This document shows, one piece after another, positions 1 to 12,264 of a stretch of DNA of 64,000 bases (its first letter is position 1; each line of letters begins with the position of its first letter). Below the pieces are notes generated by a model. It saw only the letters and a list, made by a program, of their open reading frames with translations, was not told the origin of the DNA and made no database searches. This stretch comes from Ophiocordyceps camponoti-saundersi (nom. inval.) (Eukaryota; Ascomycota; Sordariomycetes; Hypocreales; Ophiocordycipitaceae): NCBI GenBank assembly GCA_003339415.1, contig PDHQ01000020.1:162141-226140 (forward strand), read 5' to 3'. The position numbers and the translations under genes were made by a program.

Positions 1-1573
1 TCGAGCAGCATGTCACTCGGCATCAGGCCTTTCCACTTTTCGAGACCCATGAAGCCGTCGCCGAAGACGACGAGGGCACCTACTCCGTTTCGACGAACCG
101 TTTCGTACGCGCTTCTCGTCCAGCTGACGACGTCGTTGACGGCCAGGAAGGTCATCTTGGGCTCGTTGACGAGTCCGTAGTGAGTGATGACGTTGCGATA
201 TCGCGCCTGGGCGAAGAATCGAGAAAGCCGGTCGTGAATCTCGAGCGAGCGCCGGCCGTTGAGCGCGCCGTCGGTGCCGTTGAGCCATCCTATAGCCCCG
301 GACCGTCCGCTGTGGTTCCAGCCGTTCTGGCTTCCAGGAAGACCGTGTAGGTCGAGGTTGACGCGCAAGCCGTGACGGCGCGCCCACTCGATGCCGCGAA
401 GGAGGTAACGCCACGACGTTCGGAAGACGTACGGGTCGCCGTCGTAGACCTCGACGGCCCAGTACGAAAAGGGGATGCGGACGTGATCCAGCCCGGCGGC
501 GGCCATGGCCTTGAACGTGTCCTCGGTCACAAAGGTGGCGTAGTGCTCCTCGAGAGTCTTGCCCGCCGTTGACGACCCCAGCCGTCGACACAGACTCCAT
601 TCGTCGACGATGCCGTCCTGCCGGAAGAGCGAGGGCGTGATGAAGGGTTCCAGAGTAAGCCAGCCGCCGAGGTTGACGCCCCGCGCCGGCCGCTTCCCGT
701 ACGAACCCCATGCCTCGTTGAGGGGAGGCACCTGGTCATTGGCACGCGCCGAGTCGTCCCATTCGGTGAAGAGGCCCATGACCGGAAGGTCGCCCACCGT
801 GTCCTCGGTGAAGGTAACGTTGAAGTCGGTCGTCGTCTGCCACGACCAGGGGTCGAGGTACGTGTTGCGCCTTTGCGCCGGGATTGAGTCGCGATCTTTG
901 CCGTCGAGACCGGAGTCTCCTCCTGCTTTATTCTTGCTGACGACGACGGCGACGATGATGATGACGATGACGACAACGACGCTACAGCCCAGCAGGATCC
1001 CTAGTCGTACAATCGTTCGTAAGCTCCTGGCAAGTCTCTTTTTTCCTTCCCTTCCTCTGCCAATGAGTACTCACATAGCTTTTTCCTTGACTTTCTCTTA
1101 CGCCGCCGGCGATGAGAGTCGAATTTCTCGAAGCTGTCTTCACTACCATCACCAAGCAAGCGCTTCGCACGTCCCTCTTCCATCGCCGCTCCGCTAGCGA
1201 CCCTCTTCGCCTTGTGCTTCTTCCCGACCCTGTGATGGACGTCATGGCGATGCTTCGTAGCTTTGGGCGACGGCGGCGGAGGACGTGGTATTGATGGCCG
1301 TGGTTGGGGGGGAGGAGGTGGTGGAGGATGAGGAGCTTCGGGCTGACGTTTAGCCGGTCGTTTTCGTCCTTGGACCTTGCGACTATTTCGCGCATTCTCC
1401 CGATCGAGCTGCGCAAGCGCCGCGGCAGAGAGGGCTCTCTCCGCGCTGCTGTCGTTGGATTTCGTCGGTGGTGGTTGCGGCGGCTTCTTTCGAGCTCGTT
1501 GGGTGTTCTTCTTTGATGCCTCCGCTCCTTGGCGACGACGATTTCCCTGCGCGGCTGATTCCTTCCGTGGCAT
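1..1573 (-). CDS. exgD: Membrane-anchored exo-beta-1,3-glucanase, GH5 (partial, C-terminus outside window)
   Basis: Glucan 1,3-beta-glucosidase of the ExgD type, acting on cell-wall beta-1,3-glucan at the outer face of the plasma membrane. The protein starts at MPRKES (ATG 1573-1571; an in-frame ATG lies at 1603) with a long basic, proline-rich cytosolic tail. One hydrophobic anchor (LLGCSVVVVIVIIIVAVVV, about 1000-925) follows, then the GH5 domain: RGVNLGGWLTLEPF (about 690-650), HVRIPFSYW (about 500), LDLHGLPGSQNGWNHSG (about 360-310) and the acid/base motif GLVNEPK (about 165). The nucleophile lies beyond position 1. The tail and anchor are in different frames, so an intron is needed near 1055-1101. 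A GTAAGA donor at 1101 joined to an AG ending at 1055 (47 nt) restores frame but is not certain. Divergent from the BCKDH gene. Family is sure; the 5' model is tentative. Confidence 0.88.
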
Positions 1574-1923
1574 CGTGTCTCGCCTCCGGAATGCGGCTTG
1601 CATTGGGGGGGGAGGGGGGCCGGAAGAGGGCTCTATTGTTTTGTTTAACGCGGCTTAAGAGCGGCTCGTTGGCCAGCCAACCTTCGGAGTATTAGGGGTG
1701 CCGAGCATCCCCACAGTCCGGGGTAAGAGCTAGCTCTGGATGTACCCATATTTAGCCCTGTACTATGAATAAGGCCGCTGTAAGCCGAGCTCCCGTCTCA
1801 GACGTCAGTCGAGGGTCCGAAGGGCTGGAAACGATGCCAACGGCGGTCGGCAAAGCATTGATTACTCCTCTCGTCACCTCCCCGTCTCTCACACGCCTCA
1901 CTTAGGGAAATCATCACGAACTC
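1574..1923. promoter_or_regulatory. Divergent promoter region exgD / BCKDH E1 beta
   Basis: About 350 bp separate two divergent start codons, so both promoters must lie here. It holds a G-run (about 1605-1618) close to the glucanase start. I see no clear TATA box or known operator. Confidence 0.5.
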
Positions 1924-3183
1924 ATGAAGCGTCATGCCGTCCGCCTCCTCGGCAGCGTCGGGCCGGCCACCTGGCTGCCCCGGATCGCGCGTCGGCATTC
2001 GACGCATCCGCCCAAGGCAAGACTGAACCTCCCGATCGACTACTCGACGACGCCGCTGCTGGCACATGGTGGGAGAACGGCGCTGGGCGAGGGCGACGAA
2101 ATACCGGCGCAGGTCCGTAACGGTCCGGCGAAGAAGATGAACCTGTTCCAGGCCGTTAATGACGCGCTGAGCATCGCACTGGCACAAGACGACAATGTGC
2201 TCATCTTCGGTGAGGACGTTGCCTTTGGGGGCGTCTTCCGGTGCACCATGCGACTGGCGGAGACGTATGGCTCGGATCGGGTGTTTAACACGCCGCTCAC
2301 GGAGCAGGGCATCGTCGGCTTCGGCATCGGCCTGGCCGCCCAGGGCATGCGTCCGGTGGCCGAGATCCAGTTTGCCGACTACATATACCCGGCATTTGAC
2401 CAAATGGTTAACGAGGGTGCCAAGATGCGTTATCGTGAGGGCTCCAATGGGCGGCACGCGGGCGGGCTGACGGTGCGAGTGCCGTGCGGCGGCGTCGGCC
2501 ACGGCGGCCTCTATCACTCGCAGTCCCCCGAGAGCCTCTTCACGCACGTCCCAGGCTTCCGGGTCATCGTGCCGCGGTCACCTATCCAGGCCAAGGGTCT
2601 GCTGCTGGCCGCCATCCGCTGCAACGACCCATGCTTATTCCTAGAGCCCAAGATTCTGTACCGCGCGGCCGTCGAGCAAGTTCCCGAGGGGGCGTACGAG
2701 CTACCTCTTTCAAAGGCGGAGAGACTAAAGGAGGGAAAGGACATCACCGTCATCTCGTACGGACAGCCGCTGTACCTGTGCCTGTCGGCCATCCAGCGGG
2801 CCGAGGAGGATCTCGGCATCTCGGCCGAGCTGATCGACCTGCGGACGGTCTATCCGTGGGACAAGCAGACTGTTTTCGAGAGCGTGCGGAAGACGGGCCG
2901 CGTCCTGATCGTGCACGAGTCCATGGTGAACGCCGGCGTCGGCGCCGAGGTGGCGGCGGCGATTCAGGAGGATGGCGAGACCTTTGTCCGTCTCGAGGCT
3001 CCGGTTGCACGGGTTGCGGGCTGGAGCATACATAATCCGCTCATCTTTGAGAGGTTTACCCTTCCGGATGTTGCCAGTAAGATCTCCTCTCTGTTTTTTG
3101 TCTCGGTTGCCGACTGGGAGATGACTCTGCTAATGGCTTCGTCAGGGATATATGACGGCATCAAGAAGAGTCTGGCGTACTGA
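1924..3183 (+). CDS. Branched-chain 2-oxoacid dehydrogenase E1 component, beta subunit
   Basis: Beta subunit of the thiamine-diphosphate-dependent E1 decarboxylase of the mitochondrial branched-chain 2-oxoacid dehydrogenase (valine, leucine and isoleucine breakdown). Two exons, 1924-3076 and 3146-3183. The 69-nt intron has donor GTAAGA, branch-like CTAAT and acceptor CAG. Its length is a multiple of three, so the uninterrupted reading is open but inserts 23 foreign residues. Spliced product about 396 aa. The N-terminus ([11 protein letters not shown]...IARRHSTH) is an Arg/Ser-rich mitochondrial presequence. [15 protein letters not shown] carries the conserved cofactor-activating Glu (about 127), followed by [14 protein letters not shown] and, at the C-terminus, LIVHES and [14 protein letters not shown]. 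Length and motifs match BCKDHB rather than pyruvate dehydrogenase beta. The gene shares an intergenic region with the glucanase. Confidence 0.95.
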   Translation: MKRHAVRLLGSVGPATWLPRIARRHSTHPPKARLNLPIDYSTTPLLAHGGRTALGEGDEIPAQVRNGPAKKMNLFQAVNDALSIALAQDDNVLIFGEDVAFGGVFRCTMRLAETYGSDRVFNTPLTEQGIVGFGIGLAAQGMRPVAEIQFADYIYPAFDQMVNEGAKMRYREGSNGRHAGGLTVRVPCGGVGHGGLYHSQSPESLFTHVPGFRVIVPRSPIQAKGLLLAAIRCNDPCLFLEPKILYRAAVEQVPEGAYELPLSKAERLKEGKDITVISYGQPLYLCLSAIQRAEEDLGISAELIDLRTVYPWDKQTVFESVRKTGRVLIVHESMVNAGVGAEVAAAIQEDGETFVRLEAPVARVAGWSIHNPLIFERFTLPDVASKISSLFFVSVADWEMTLLMASSGIYDGIKKSLAY

Positions 3184-3657
3184 CGTTTATACGTCTAGCT
3201 GGCTGTGTATTCCAGCATATCCTGTTGGATAATGCATGTTCATTAGAATCGTAACCCAGTACATAAAAGCTCATAGCAATGAGACATGAAAATAGCCTGT
3301 TCTTCCGCGGTATTCACCTCTATTCTCCTCGGAAGCAACAAAAAGCAGTGCCGACGGAAGTGAGTTAGCTATAGGGTAGGCTCGTCTTTTTTCTTCTTTG
3401 CTTCGTCCCCACTGTCACGGCCTTGTCGCACCAGGAATTGCTCCTCCACCCGTTCCAGCGAGCCTCATTTATTTCCTACTGTTTCAGGCTTGTTATAGCC
3501 CACAGGGAGAGGCTCAGCCCTACATACTACGAAGCGAATCCTTTCAGACGTTTCCCTGTCGACTGACCAACCGAACTACCGGCCTGTGTCCGCCTCTCAG
3601 CCTCGTCTCGGCCCGTCGCTCAAAGTCACACACTCCCCCCCCCCTCGCTCTCGCGGC
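3184..3657. other. Intergenic, promoter and leader of capping protein alpha
   Basis: 474 bp holding the 3' end of the BCKDH gene and the start region of the next gene. Pyrimidine-rich, with a C-run about 15 bases before the capping-protein ATG. No other gene seen. Confidence 0.5.
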
Positions 3658-4835
3658 ATGTCGCAGCTCGATATCGTCTCGTCCTTCATCGAGGGCGCAC
3701 CGCCCGGAGAAGTAGGCGACGCTGCCGCTGCTCCTTGAATGCCGCACATAACTGACGCTCCGCTGGGATAGCTCGCAGACGTCATCGCCGGTATGGGAGA
3801 GAGCTCAATCGACGGCGAGGCGATGACTGCTGATACAACAAGTGTCCAGATATCAAAGTCCTAACCGCTTCGTCGCCGGATGTCATCGCCGAACTTGAGC
3901 CGACGCTGAAAACGTACAATGAGGAGCAACTGGTGGCGGTGAAGCCGCAAGGCAGTAGCCAGCCGGTGAGCCGGTCACGGTCTTCTTCCGTCGTAGCCGC
4001 GCTGACCAGGATTGCTCACCGTGCAGGTGCTGGTCAGCCCTTACAACTCTCTGGGCGACGGGCGTTACTACGATGTCGAGAGCTCAACGAGTTTCGCCTT
4101 CGACCATGTGACGCAGGCACGTTGTGGGAAAGGCGACCATTTTTGTTTGTCTTTCAGCCCAGAACTGACATGAGAGGCTACAGAAAGCTAGTGCGGTGCA
4201 GAGCCATGCCCTCGAGGGAGAACAAGCCGATCTGGCGTAAGTGGCCATGTTTGGGTGGGAAATGCGCCTCTGACCAGGCCGACAGGAAGTCGACGTTGAA
4301 GAGTCTTGGGAGCTATGTCAAGGAACACTTTGCGAGCGCGGCGTACGGCGTATATCCTATCGAGTCTGATTCGAAACTGGCCGTCGTCATCGTCGCCAGC
4401 AAGTACAGCCCCAATAATTTCTGGTGAGGGGAAGCTGGTTCGGTTTTCTGTTACTCTCTCGTCGAACTGACGGACTGGCCCAGGAACGGGCGCTGGCGCT
4501 CCGTCTACACGTTCGACCCGGCGTCAGGGAGCATCGAGGGCTCCATCAAGGTAGACGTGCACTATTACGAGGACGGTAACGTGCGGCTGCTCACGGAAAA
4601 GCCGGTGTCGGCCTCGGTGGCGTCTGGCACCGGGGCGGGCATCATCAAGGAGGTGTCCGGGCTAGAGAAGAAGTATCAGGATGAACTCAATAGGAGCTTC
4701 GTGAAGCTGAGCGAGGGCGCCTTTAAGGGTCTGCGGAGGCAGCTGCCGGTGACGAGGCAGAAGATTGAGTGGGACAAGGTGGCGAGCTATCGGTTGGGAC
4801 AGGATATTGGAGGAGGCGGAAGCGCCAAGCGATAG
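3658..4835 (+). CDS. cap1: F-actin-capping protein subunit alpha
   Basis: Alpha subunit of the heterodimeric CapZ-type protein that caps actin barbed ends at cortical patches. Seven exons join in frame to about 273 aa, the usual fungal length: 3658-3711, 3772-3790, 3850-3965, 4027-4116, 4184-4236, 4286-4423, 4484-4835. Landmarks: MSQLDIVSSFIEGAPPGE-LADVIA-DIKVLT at the N-terminus, LVSPYNSLGDGRYYD, SLGSYVKEHF, YGVYPIE, FWNGRWRSVYTF and KVDVHYYEDGNVRLLT. Exon 2 is a 19-nt micro-exon fixed by the protein reading LADVIA. Intron 4 (4117-4183) starts CAG|GCACGT and ends CAG, so it is a GC-AG intron. The nearby GT at 4121 would break the frame. Identification is sure; exon borders are inferred from frame and family. 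Confidence 0.93.
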
Positions 4836-5075
4836 GTGCCTACCTAGGTATCTAGGTGGTGTGCTAGTAGGTTAGTAGGTAGAAAGACTCGTGCCTCATT
4901 TTCCCCTTGCTTCTATCGCTCTTATCCGGGTGGTTGCCTCGGCTCGGCGGCACGTGGGACGAAGGCGATTTTTCTTTGATTAATGAATCAGCAGGTAGAA
5001 GGAGGATTGTATGAGGTATGACTGTATATCGAGGTACGGATACTAGTAGATGGTAAGGTTAGGGATCTATACTAC

Positions 5076-5235
5076 TGATGGGCAGGCATGAGGCCCTGCT
5101 ACGGAAGGCACGTTTGGTACGGCCGCGGGTACAAATTGGCACGACCCCCCTCCCCCCTTTCTAGACAGATTATTATCCTTAGGTCAAATTGAGCACGACC
5201 GTTCTGCCGCTTTGAGGCAGTATTCCTTTCTTTCT
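5076..5235. repeat. Terminal direct repeat, copy A
   Basis: Starts TGATGGGCAGGC and ends CCTTTCTTTCT. It differs from copy B at three positions, all transitions. It carries two related inner boxes, CAAATTGGCACGACC and CAAATTGAGCACGACC. Confidence 0.85.
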
Positions 5236-5726
5236 GGTGACCGAGATAGGGGGCCGCAAGGCCCGAGTAACGATCTCTCCTTTAATCACGATAATATCTA
5301 ATCTGCCTACGCCTACCGCTACCGCTACCTCTGCTGCGAATACCTCTGCCTGCCGCCCGCCGCGATAATGACTCCGGCGATAACGACTGCCTGCGAGCCC
5401 GGCTACCGACGCCGCTGCCCTTAGGGGCCTTTTACCTTTTCTGCCTTGAGATGGCCTTCTTCTTCTTCGACCTTCTGTGGCCTGGAGCGTTGCTTGGCCT
5501 GCCGGCTTTTCTTCTATTTCTTCTATATATGCCCTGAGTGGCCTTTGCCCTATATAGCTTGTTTTTTCCGGCTCCGTTGATGGCTGAGGATAGCCCGGAT
5601 GCCTATATTTTTGCGTTGCCCGCGAGGGCTGCCCGCGAGGGCTTCTGCCGGTTAAATAGTGCCCTGATAAGGCTTTGAGAGACGGAGGGTTAAATCCCCC
5701 TTTATCTGCGTTATTGGTGATAGACT

Positions 5727-5886
5727 TGATAGGCAGGCATGAGGCCCTGCTACGGAAGGCACGTTTGGTACGGCCGCGGGTACAAATTGGCACGACCCCC
5801 CTCCCCCCTTTCTAGACAGATCATCATCCTTAGGTCAAATTGAGCACGACCGTTCTGCCGCTTTGAGGCAGTATTCCTTTCTTTCT
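5727..5886. repeat. Terminal direct repeat, copy B
   Basis: Same length and orientation as copy A, starting TGATAGGCAGGC and ending CCTTTCTTTCT. Followed by ACTAC, which also precedes copy A. Confidence 0.85.
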
Positions 5887-6533
5887 ACTACCTCTATCCG
5901 TCTTGGGAGAGGGTCTTGAAAGCGACCGAGACCCCCCCCCTCCTCTTCTCGACCTTCCTGAAAGCTCTAGGGAGTAATCCGTAGACTCCCTGCCTAGGTA
6001 CCCAAGGTAATCGAGGTAACTACCTAGGTAGGTGGGTAATCTTCAATGCTCCGGAGAGTCGGCGTCGTGAACGGAGCCGATGACATGACTGCTGACGAAA
6101 GAGTCCAGTGGACGAATGAGCTATCACTGTGCCGTAATTGAGGCGCTGCCGATTGGCCAGACACATAGGGCCGAAGGCGCCGTCGGCGACGGAACTTGGT
6201 TTAAGCCGAGAGCGGAGCCCTTTTCTGCTTGGGAGGAGGCTAGGAGCCTATACGAAGTACATGGTACCCGAGACTGAGAGGGAGGGTGACAGCCAAGTCC
6301 TGCGTGTGCGTCTCTGAGCGAAATTGGCTTCTCACAGTTCCGCTACCTTGTCGACTGCTTTGACCCCTGCGACGACCTCCTTCTCCTTCTTCACACTCCC
6401 CCCCCAGCGCCTCTCAAGCCGTCACTTCGCATCCTCGCTGTCGTCGGAGAGCGATTCACGAGCTCGTCGTGTCCTTTTCGTCTTCCCTTTTCCTTCTTTT
6501 TCGTTTGCCTCGCCCTGCATCGTGTCGGCTACC

Positions 6534-7123
6534 ATGGATCCCTCCTCCTCCGCCATGTCCGAAGGCTTGACATACCAAGATGTCGCCGAGCACAACACCA
6601 AGAAGGACCTTTACCTCGTCATTCACGACAAGGTCTATGACTGCGCCCAATTCGTCGATGAGCATCCGTCCGTTTCCCCTGCTCTGCGCGTCCCATTTTT
6701 CTTTTCGGCCGCTCAGTTCGATTGCTGACGTTTTCACAGCGGCGGCGAGGAGGTAATGCTCGATGTCGCTGGCCAAGACGCTACTGAGGCCTTCGAGGAC
6801 GTCGGCCATAGCGACGAGGCGAGGGAAACGCTCGACAAGCTACTAATCGGCAAACTGAAGCGTCAGGTAACGCCACCCTTCCGCACTTCTCACCGTCCCG
6901 ACCTGTCGGCTGACTGTTTTCTGTCTCCTCTTCCCCCCCTCACTTGCAGTCTGGCGATCCGGCGCCTCGATCCGTGCCACAAACATCGTCGACGAGCGGG
7001 AGCAACTCGGCTCAGGGTGGCCTCGGCATGGGTCTATACGTCATTCTGCTCATCGGCAGTGCCCTCGGCTACCTGGCCTACCACTACGTGAACAAGCAAC
7101 AAGAGCAAGCCCAGGCTGCGTGA
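6534..7123 (+). CDS. CYB5: Cytochrome b5, tail-anchored
   Basis: Electron carrier of the ER face that feeds desaturases, P450s and sterol enzymes. Three exons (6534-6667, 6740-6866, 6950-7123) give 144 aa. The start has the context ACCATGG. Splicing of intron 1 (donor GTCCGT, acceptor CACAG) creates the heme motif HPGGEEV with axial His 44. The second axial His is in EDVGHSDEA (His 68). A polar Ser/Gly linker and one C-terminal membrane segment ([19 protein letters not shown]) with a short basic end follow, as in ER tail-anchored b5. The leader is open in frame with the gene from about 6318 but has no ATG (see findings). Single-domain b5, not a fusion. Confidence 0.95.
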
Positions 7124-7845
7124 GGCAACCTTATTTATCCGGGCGCTCCAGGTCGGCTCTGAGCATGGAATGGAGATGCCCGCGCTGTAGTAGTACATTA
7201 CATTCATCGCGGTGAAGAAGAAAGAGGAAGAAAACTGAAAAAAAAAAATCAAGAGGGAGAGTTTCGACTTGAGGGAACTGAGGGATTGTTCAACAGCGAT
7301 TTGACTTGGCTACCTACCTACTTACCTACCTAGTTACCTACCATTCGGATTTAGACGCACCAGTTTCTGGCGAGCGTCTGAACTGGTGAGACGCAGGGTC
7401 AAGTATGTGGCGATTTGGAAGCGGCGGAAATATCTTTCCCTTTGTCTTTGTATTTTTTTTGGCCATTGTCACCTCTCTCCGCTACTGGCGATAGATTCAT
7501 CTTTCTTTCTCTCTTCTCATCTCTTTGAAGCCATCTTTCAAGGGCTAGAAAGCCGTCTTTTAAGGGCTGTGATAGACTGACTGCTCTTACCGGGAACTCT
7601 CGCCTTTGCGGGTGACTGGGTGTACCCTTAATAATCTATTCATGTTTATGTAATGCTGTGGAGTTGATGACCTACCTATTCGTACACTCATACCCACCTA
7701 CTAGCCTACTGCCCACCAACCGGCACGGCCAGTGATATTCAGTCTCCCTCGTCGCTCAGCCTCGCGCTCCCCGACTCCCAGGGACGTCAGCCCCGGTCCG
7801 GCCCTCGAATCGCCTCGTTCGACCATTCCGGCGTCTCGATTCACC
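7124..7845. other. Intergenic, CYB5 3' region and TFA2 promoter
   Basis: 722 bp with (TACC)n pieces near 7310-7345 and 7670-7700 and an A-run at 7237-7245. No further gene seen. Confidence 0.5.
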
Positions 7846-8781
7846 ATGTCGTCGTACCTGGAGAAGCAGTCGTCAGCCTTCCGAGGCACGCTCGCCTCGG
7901 CGGCGTCGAAGCTGTCCAACGCCAAGGCGGCGGCGGCCAACGCCAGCAGCAGCAACAGCATGCTGAAAACGGCGGCGTCGCTCGCGCCGCCGTCGCCGTC
8001 CCCCTCGGCGGCCTCCGACAGCGCGACGCCGTCGGGAAAGCGGAAGCGGGAGACGGTCCCCGAGGTGCCCTTCTCGCAGCCTCAGCTGACGGGGTACGGG
8101 GCCGAGGTGAAGACGCAGATGACGTTTGCCGTCGAATACCTCAAGAAAAAGGGCGACCAAAAGACGATGACGGACATTATCGATCATCTCAGTCTGCGGT
8201 CCTACCCTGAAGATCACAAGCGAGAACTGGCAGAGGGTCTGAGGGGACATCCGCGCATCGATTGGAGGCCCGACGGCTCCCTCACGGAACAGACGTGGAA
8301 GACGGGCACGTACGCTCACCGGCCCATCATCCCCGGCGTCCGAGACGGGACGTCCCTCCTAGCCTTTTTACAACGCAAGACGGACGCTTCGGGCGTGGCG
8401 GTCAAGGACCTCAAGGATGGCTGGCCCGACTGCGAGGAGACGCTGGCCTCGCTAGAGAGGCAGAACAAGGCGCTCGTCGTCAGGACGAAGAAGGACAACT
8501 TCCCCCGTCACGTCTGGCCCGACGACCCTTCCCTCAAGTACAGCGTCCAGCCCGAGTTCCAGGCCAGGTGGCACGCCGTGCCGCTGCCCAGCCTAGAGGA
8601 CATGCACCGCAAGCTCGTCAGCGTCGGGCAGAAGCCTACGAGCGAGGACCCGAGGAAGTTGGCTCAGGCCCTCGGTTCGAAACCGAAGACGCAGAAGAAG
8701 AAGGCGGGCAAGAAGGTGGGCAAGGCTACGAATGTGCACATGGCGCATTTGATGCAGGACTACAGCAACATGCGAAGATGA
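7846..8781 (+). CDS. TFA2: Transcription initiation factor TFIIE subunit beta
   Basis: Beta subunit of general factor TFIIE, which with TFIIE alpha recruits and regulates TFIIH at RNA polymerase II promoters. Intronless, 311 aa. I place the start at MSSYLEKQSSAF; the frame stays open upstream without another good ATG. A Ser/Ala/Pro-rich N-terminus ends in the basic stretch GKRKRE. The core winged-helix part follows (TQMTFAVEYLKKKGDQKTMTDII...RIDWRPDGSL, about 85-150), then the second winged-helix half (DLKDGWPDCEETLASLE...ALVVRTKKDNFPRHVW), and a Lys-rich tail ending HMAHLMQDYSNMRR. Length and order match fungal Tfa2. Confidence 0.93.
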   Translation: MSSYLEKQSSAFRGTLASAASKLSNAKAAAANASSSNSMLKTAASLAPPSPSPSAASDSATPSGKRKRETVPEVPFSQPQLTGYGAEVKTQMTFAVEYLKKKGDQKTMTDIIDHLSLRSYPEDHKRELAEGLRGHPRIDWRPDGSLTEQTWKTGTYAHRPIIPGVRDGTSLLAFLQRKTDASGVAVKDLKDGWPDCEETLASLERQNKALVVRTKKDNFPRHVWPDDPSLKYSVQPEFQARWHAVPLPSLEDMHRKLVSVGQKPTSEDPRKLAQALGSKPKTQKKKAGKKVGKATNVHMAHLMQDYSNMRR

Positions 8782-10080
8782 CGAACGTCAGTCATTCTTC
8801 TCTTTCTCTCTCTTTCTTTCTCCCCCTCTCTGTCTCCTCGCCCCGTCCTTTGTCTTCCATCGTCTCTTACAACGCTTTTCATTTCCCTTCTTTTTTTTGT
8901 TCCCCCTCTTCTCCTTTCCATCGTTAATCACCGCGGCGTTTCAGGAAGGGAAGGGAGGGTAAAAGGGGGGGCTACGGCGAAAAAAAAAATTATTATTCAC
9001 TTCGACTCTCCTAGCGACCACAAAAGGGGGGACGAATAGGGAGGGAAAGTTTCCCCCTCCCCCGGACGGACGGCGTTCAGTTATGGAATTTCTCCCCCTG
9101 TTTTATGCTTTTGCTTGTGCTTCTTCTTTTCCCCTTTTAAAATGATAAACCAGAACACAGAGAACAGAGAAGGAAGACGGATGGAAATCGGCAGGAGAGT
9201 GTCTTTACGAGCAAGAATTGTTTCCCCCCCTTTTTCCAGGTTGATGATGGTGATGGTGTATGTTATGCTGCTCGCTTTCAGCAATGGCGGAGGAGGGATA
9301 GACTTCTTAAAGATGTGAATGATGAGACTGGCCGTTACTGACGTGTCCCCCTTTTCGACCTTGATAAGTCTCTCTCTCTCTATTCTCCACGTCTACTTCT
9401 ATCTCTCTCGTCTTCATGACTTCTCATAACTAAGCTCCCACACCATCCTCCGAATCTCACCCATCTCATCAAAACAGACAGCTTCATCTTTCTCTCCAAC
9501 GCCATGGAGATGCTTCTCCTAAACCTAACAAGGTAGGTAGGTAGACAGAGTCCCATCGCCCACACCGTTCACCCGACTTATAATATACATACACATCATC
9601 AACACCATCCAGTTCCTCACACACAAGAACCAATACACGAATCACAACACGTCAATCCCAAGAAAAAAGATATAGAACCTTCTCTCCGCAGCCGTTTAAC
9701 CCCCTTTCCCCGTCTAGTTCGCCCGGCCATGCACAAAAGATGGGTAATTAAGCGACAATATAGGGGGGGCCGTGAGGACAGTCGTCATAGAAAAAGAGAC
9801 AAGGTAAGAGAAAAAGGAGAAGAAGAAATACCGCCGCTCTATCTATCGTCCCATGCTCTAGCCGGAGACGGGTGTCATGTGAGTGGAAGATGAGACGGTC
9901 TTTTACAACACAAGAAAAAAAGAAATGGATAGAGAAAAAAAGGGACATCCGGGGTATGAATGAGACAGCCAAGGAGAAGGAGAAAGAAGAAGATGATGAT
10001 GATGACGAAGAAGATGAGAAAGGAATAGAATCAAAGACGCAGAATGGGGTATCAAAAAAAAAAAGCCGTCGTCGTCCTAC
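8782..10080. other. Intergenic between convergent TFA2 and C2H2 gene
   Basis: 1.3 kb between two gene 3' ends. CT-rich just after TFA2 (8795-8925), with homopolymer runs (A at 8980-8988, G at 8966-8973) and small (TAGG)n pieces. No coding region seen. Confidence 0.5.
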
Positions 10081-11684
<1,604 letters not shown>

Positions 11685-12244
11685 CCGCCGACTTCTAGAT
11701 GACCGTCTTGCGGAGCTCCGTCAGTCCATAGCTCCCGGGCTGGTCGGTGTGTAGTTTTCTTTTTGTTTTCGAAGACGGGAGAGGTTGCGAGAGAGGACCT
11801 TTGTCCACGGAAGCCAGCGATATAAGTCTGGGTCGACCTGGTCAGCACACGGTCGTCTTGGGGTCATTGTCAAGCAGCAGGGGCAACAACCAACAGCCAT
11901 GATGGTGGGGGGGGGAGAGTGGATGGGGGGGGAGAGAAGGGGAGGGCGAAAGAGAGAGGGCAGTTCAATCGGACGGTTGGGTGGGCGTCGGCATGGTCAT
12001 GGTTGGGCGACATAGCCGAAGCGAACTTGACGCTACGCCGGGCATGGATCGCGGCGTGTCCCGAGTGCCGGATTGTCCAGCGCCAACAGGACTGGACAGA
12101 GGCTTTTTTTTTTCTGGGGGGGGGGGGGGAAAAGGGGGGGGGGGAATAGGTTTGTTTCTTTTTCCTCCGACTTACTCGGCTGGGAAATATCTCGTGAAGG
12201 CCGACTGCCGGCCAACCGGCGTCCGAATTCTCGCAGGGCCGCGA

Positions 12245-12264
12245 GGGGGGGGGGGGGGGGGGGG
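12245..12264. repeat. G20 homopolymer
   Basis: Twenty G in a row, about 560-580 bp upstream of the C2H2 start codon. On that gene's sense strand it is a C-run. Confidence 0.9.

Larger units (their letters stand above)
5076..5886. mobile_element. Miniature element with 160-bp terminal direct repeats (TRIM-like)
   Basis: Two near-identical 160-bp direct repeats (5076-5235 and 5727-5886) enclose 491 bp. The 811-bp unit is flanked on both sides by ACTAC (5071-5075 and 5887-5891), a candidate 5-bp target-site duplication as made by LTR-element integration. The first repeat is followed at once by TGGTGACC, which could be a tRNA primer-binding site. There is no polymerase-type reading frame. The interior has only an Arg/Gly/Ala-rich frame on the minus strand, reminiscent of a basic gag tail but not assignable. 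This fits a non-autonomous terminal-repeat retrotransposon in miniature. Weak points: the repeat ends in CT rather than CA, and I see no purine tract before the second repeat. Confidence 0.6.
4836..6533. other. Intergenic region with direct-repeat element and (TACC)n tracts
   Basis: About 1.7 kb between capping protein and cytochrome b5. It contains the 5076-5886 repeat element (own entry), (TACC/AGGT)-type microsatellite pieces on both sides (4838-4882 and 5990-6035), a C-run at about 5930-5940 and the cytochrome b5 promoter. No other gene seen. Confidence 0.6.

Noticed and set aside
13..711. 232-aa minus-strand open frame
   Set aside because: Out-of-frame shadow of the GH5 glucanase; the true frame carries the NEP and GH5 motifs.
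1798..2547. 249-aa minus-strand open frame
   Set aside because: Antisense shadow of the BCKDH E1 beta exon; no recognisable motifs.
5179..5793. 204-aa Arg/Gly/Ala-rich minus-strand open frame
   Set aside because: Spans parts of both 160-bp repeats and has no identifiable domain. Described as interior of the element, not as a gene.
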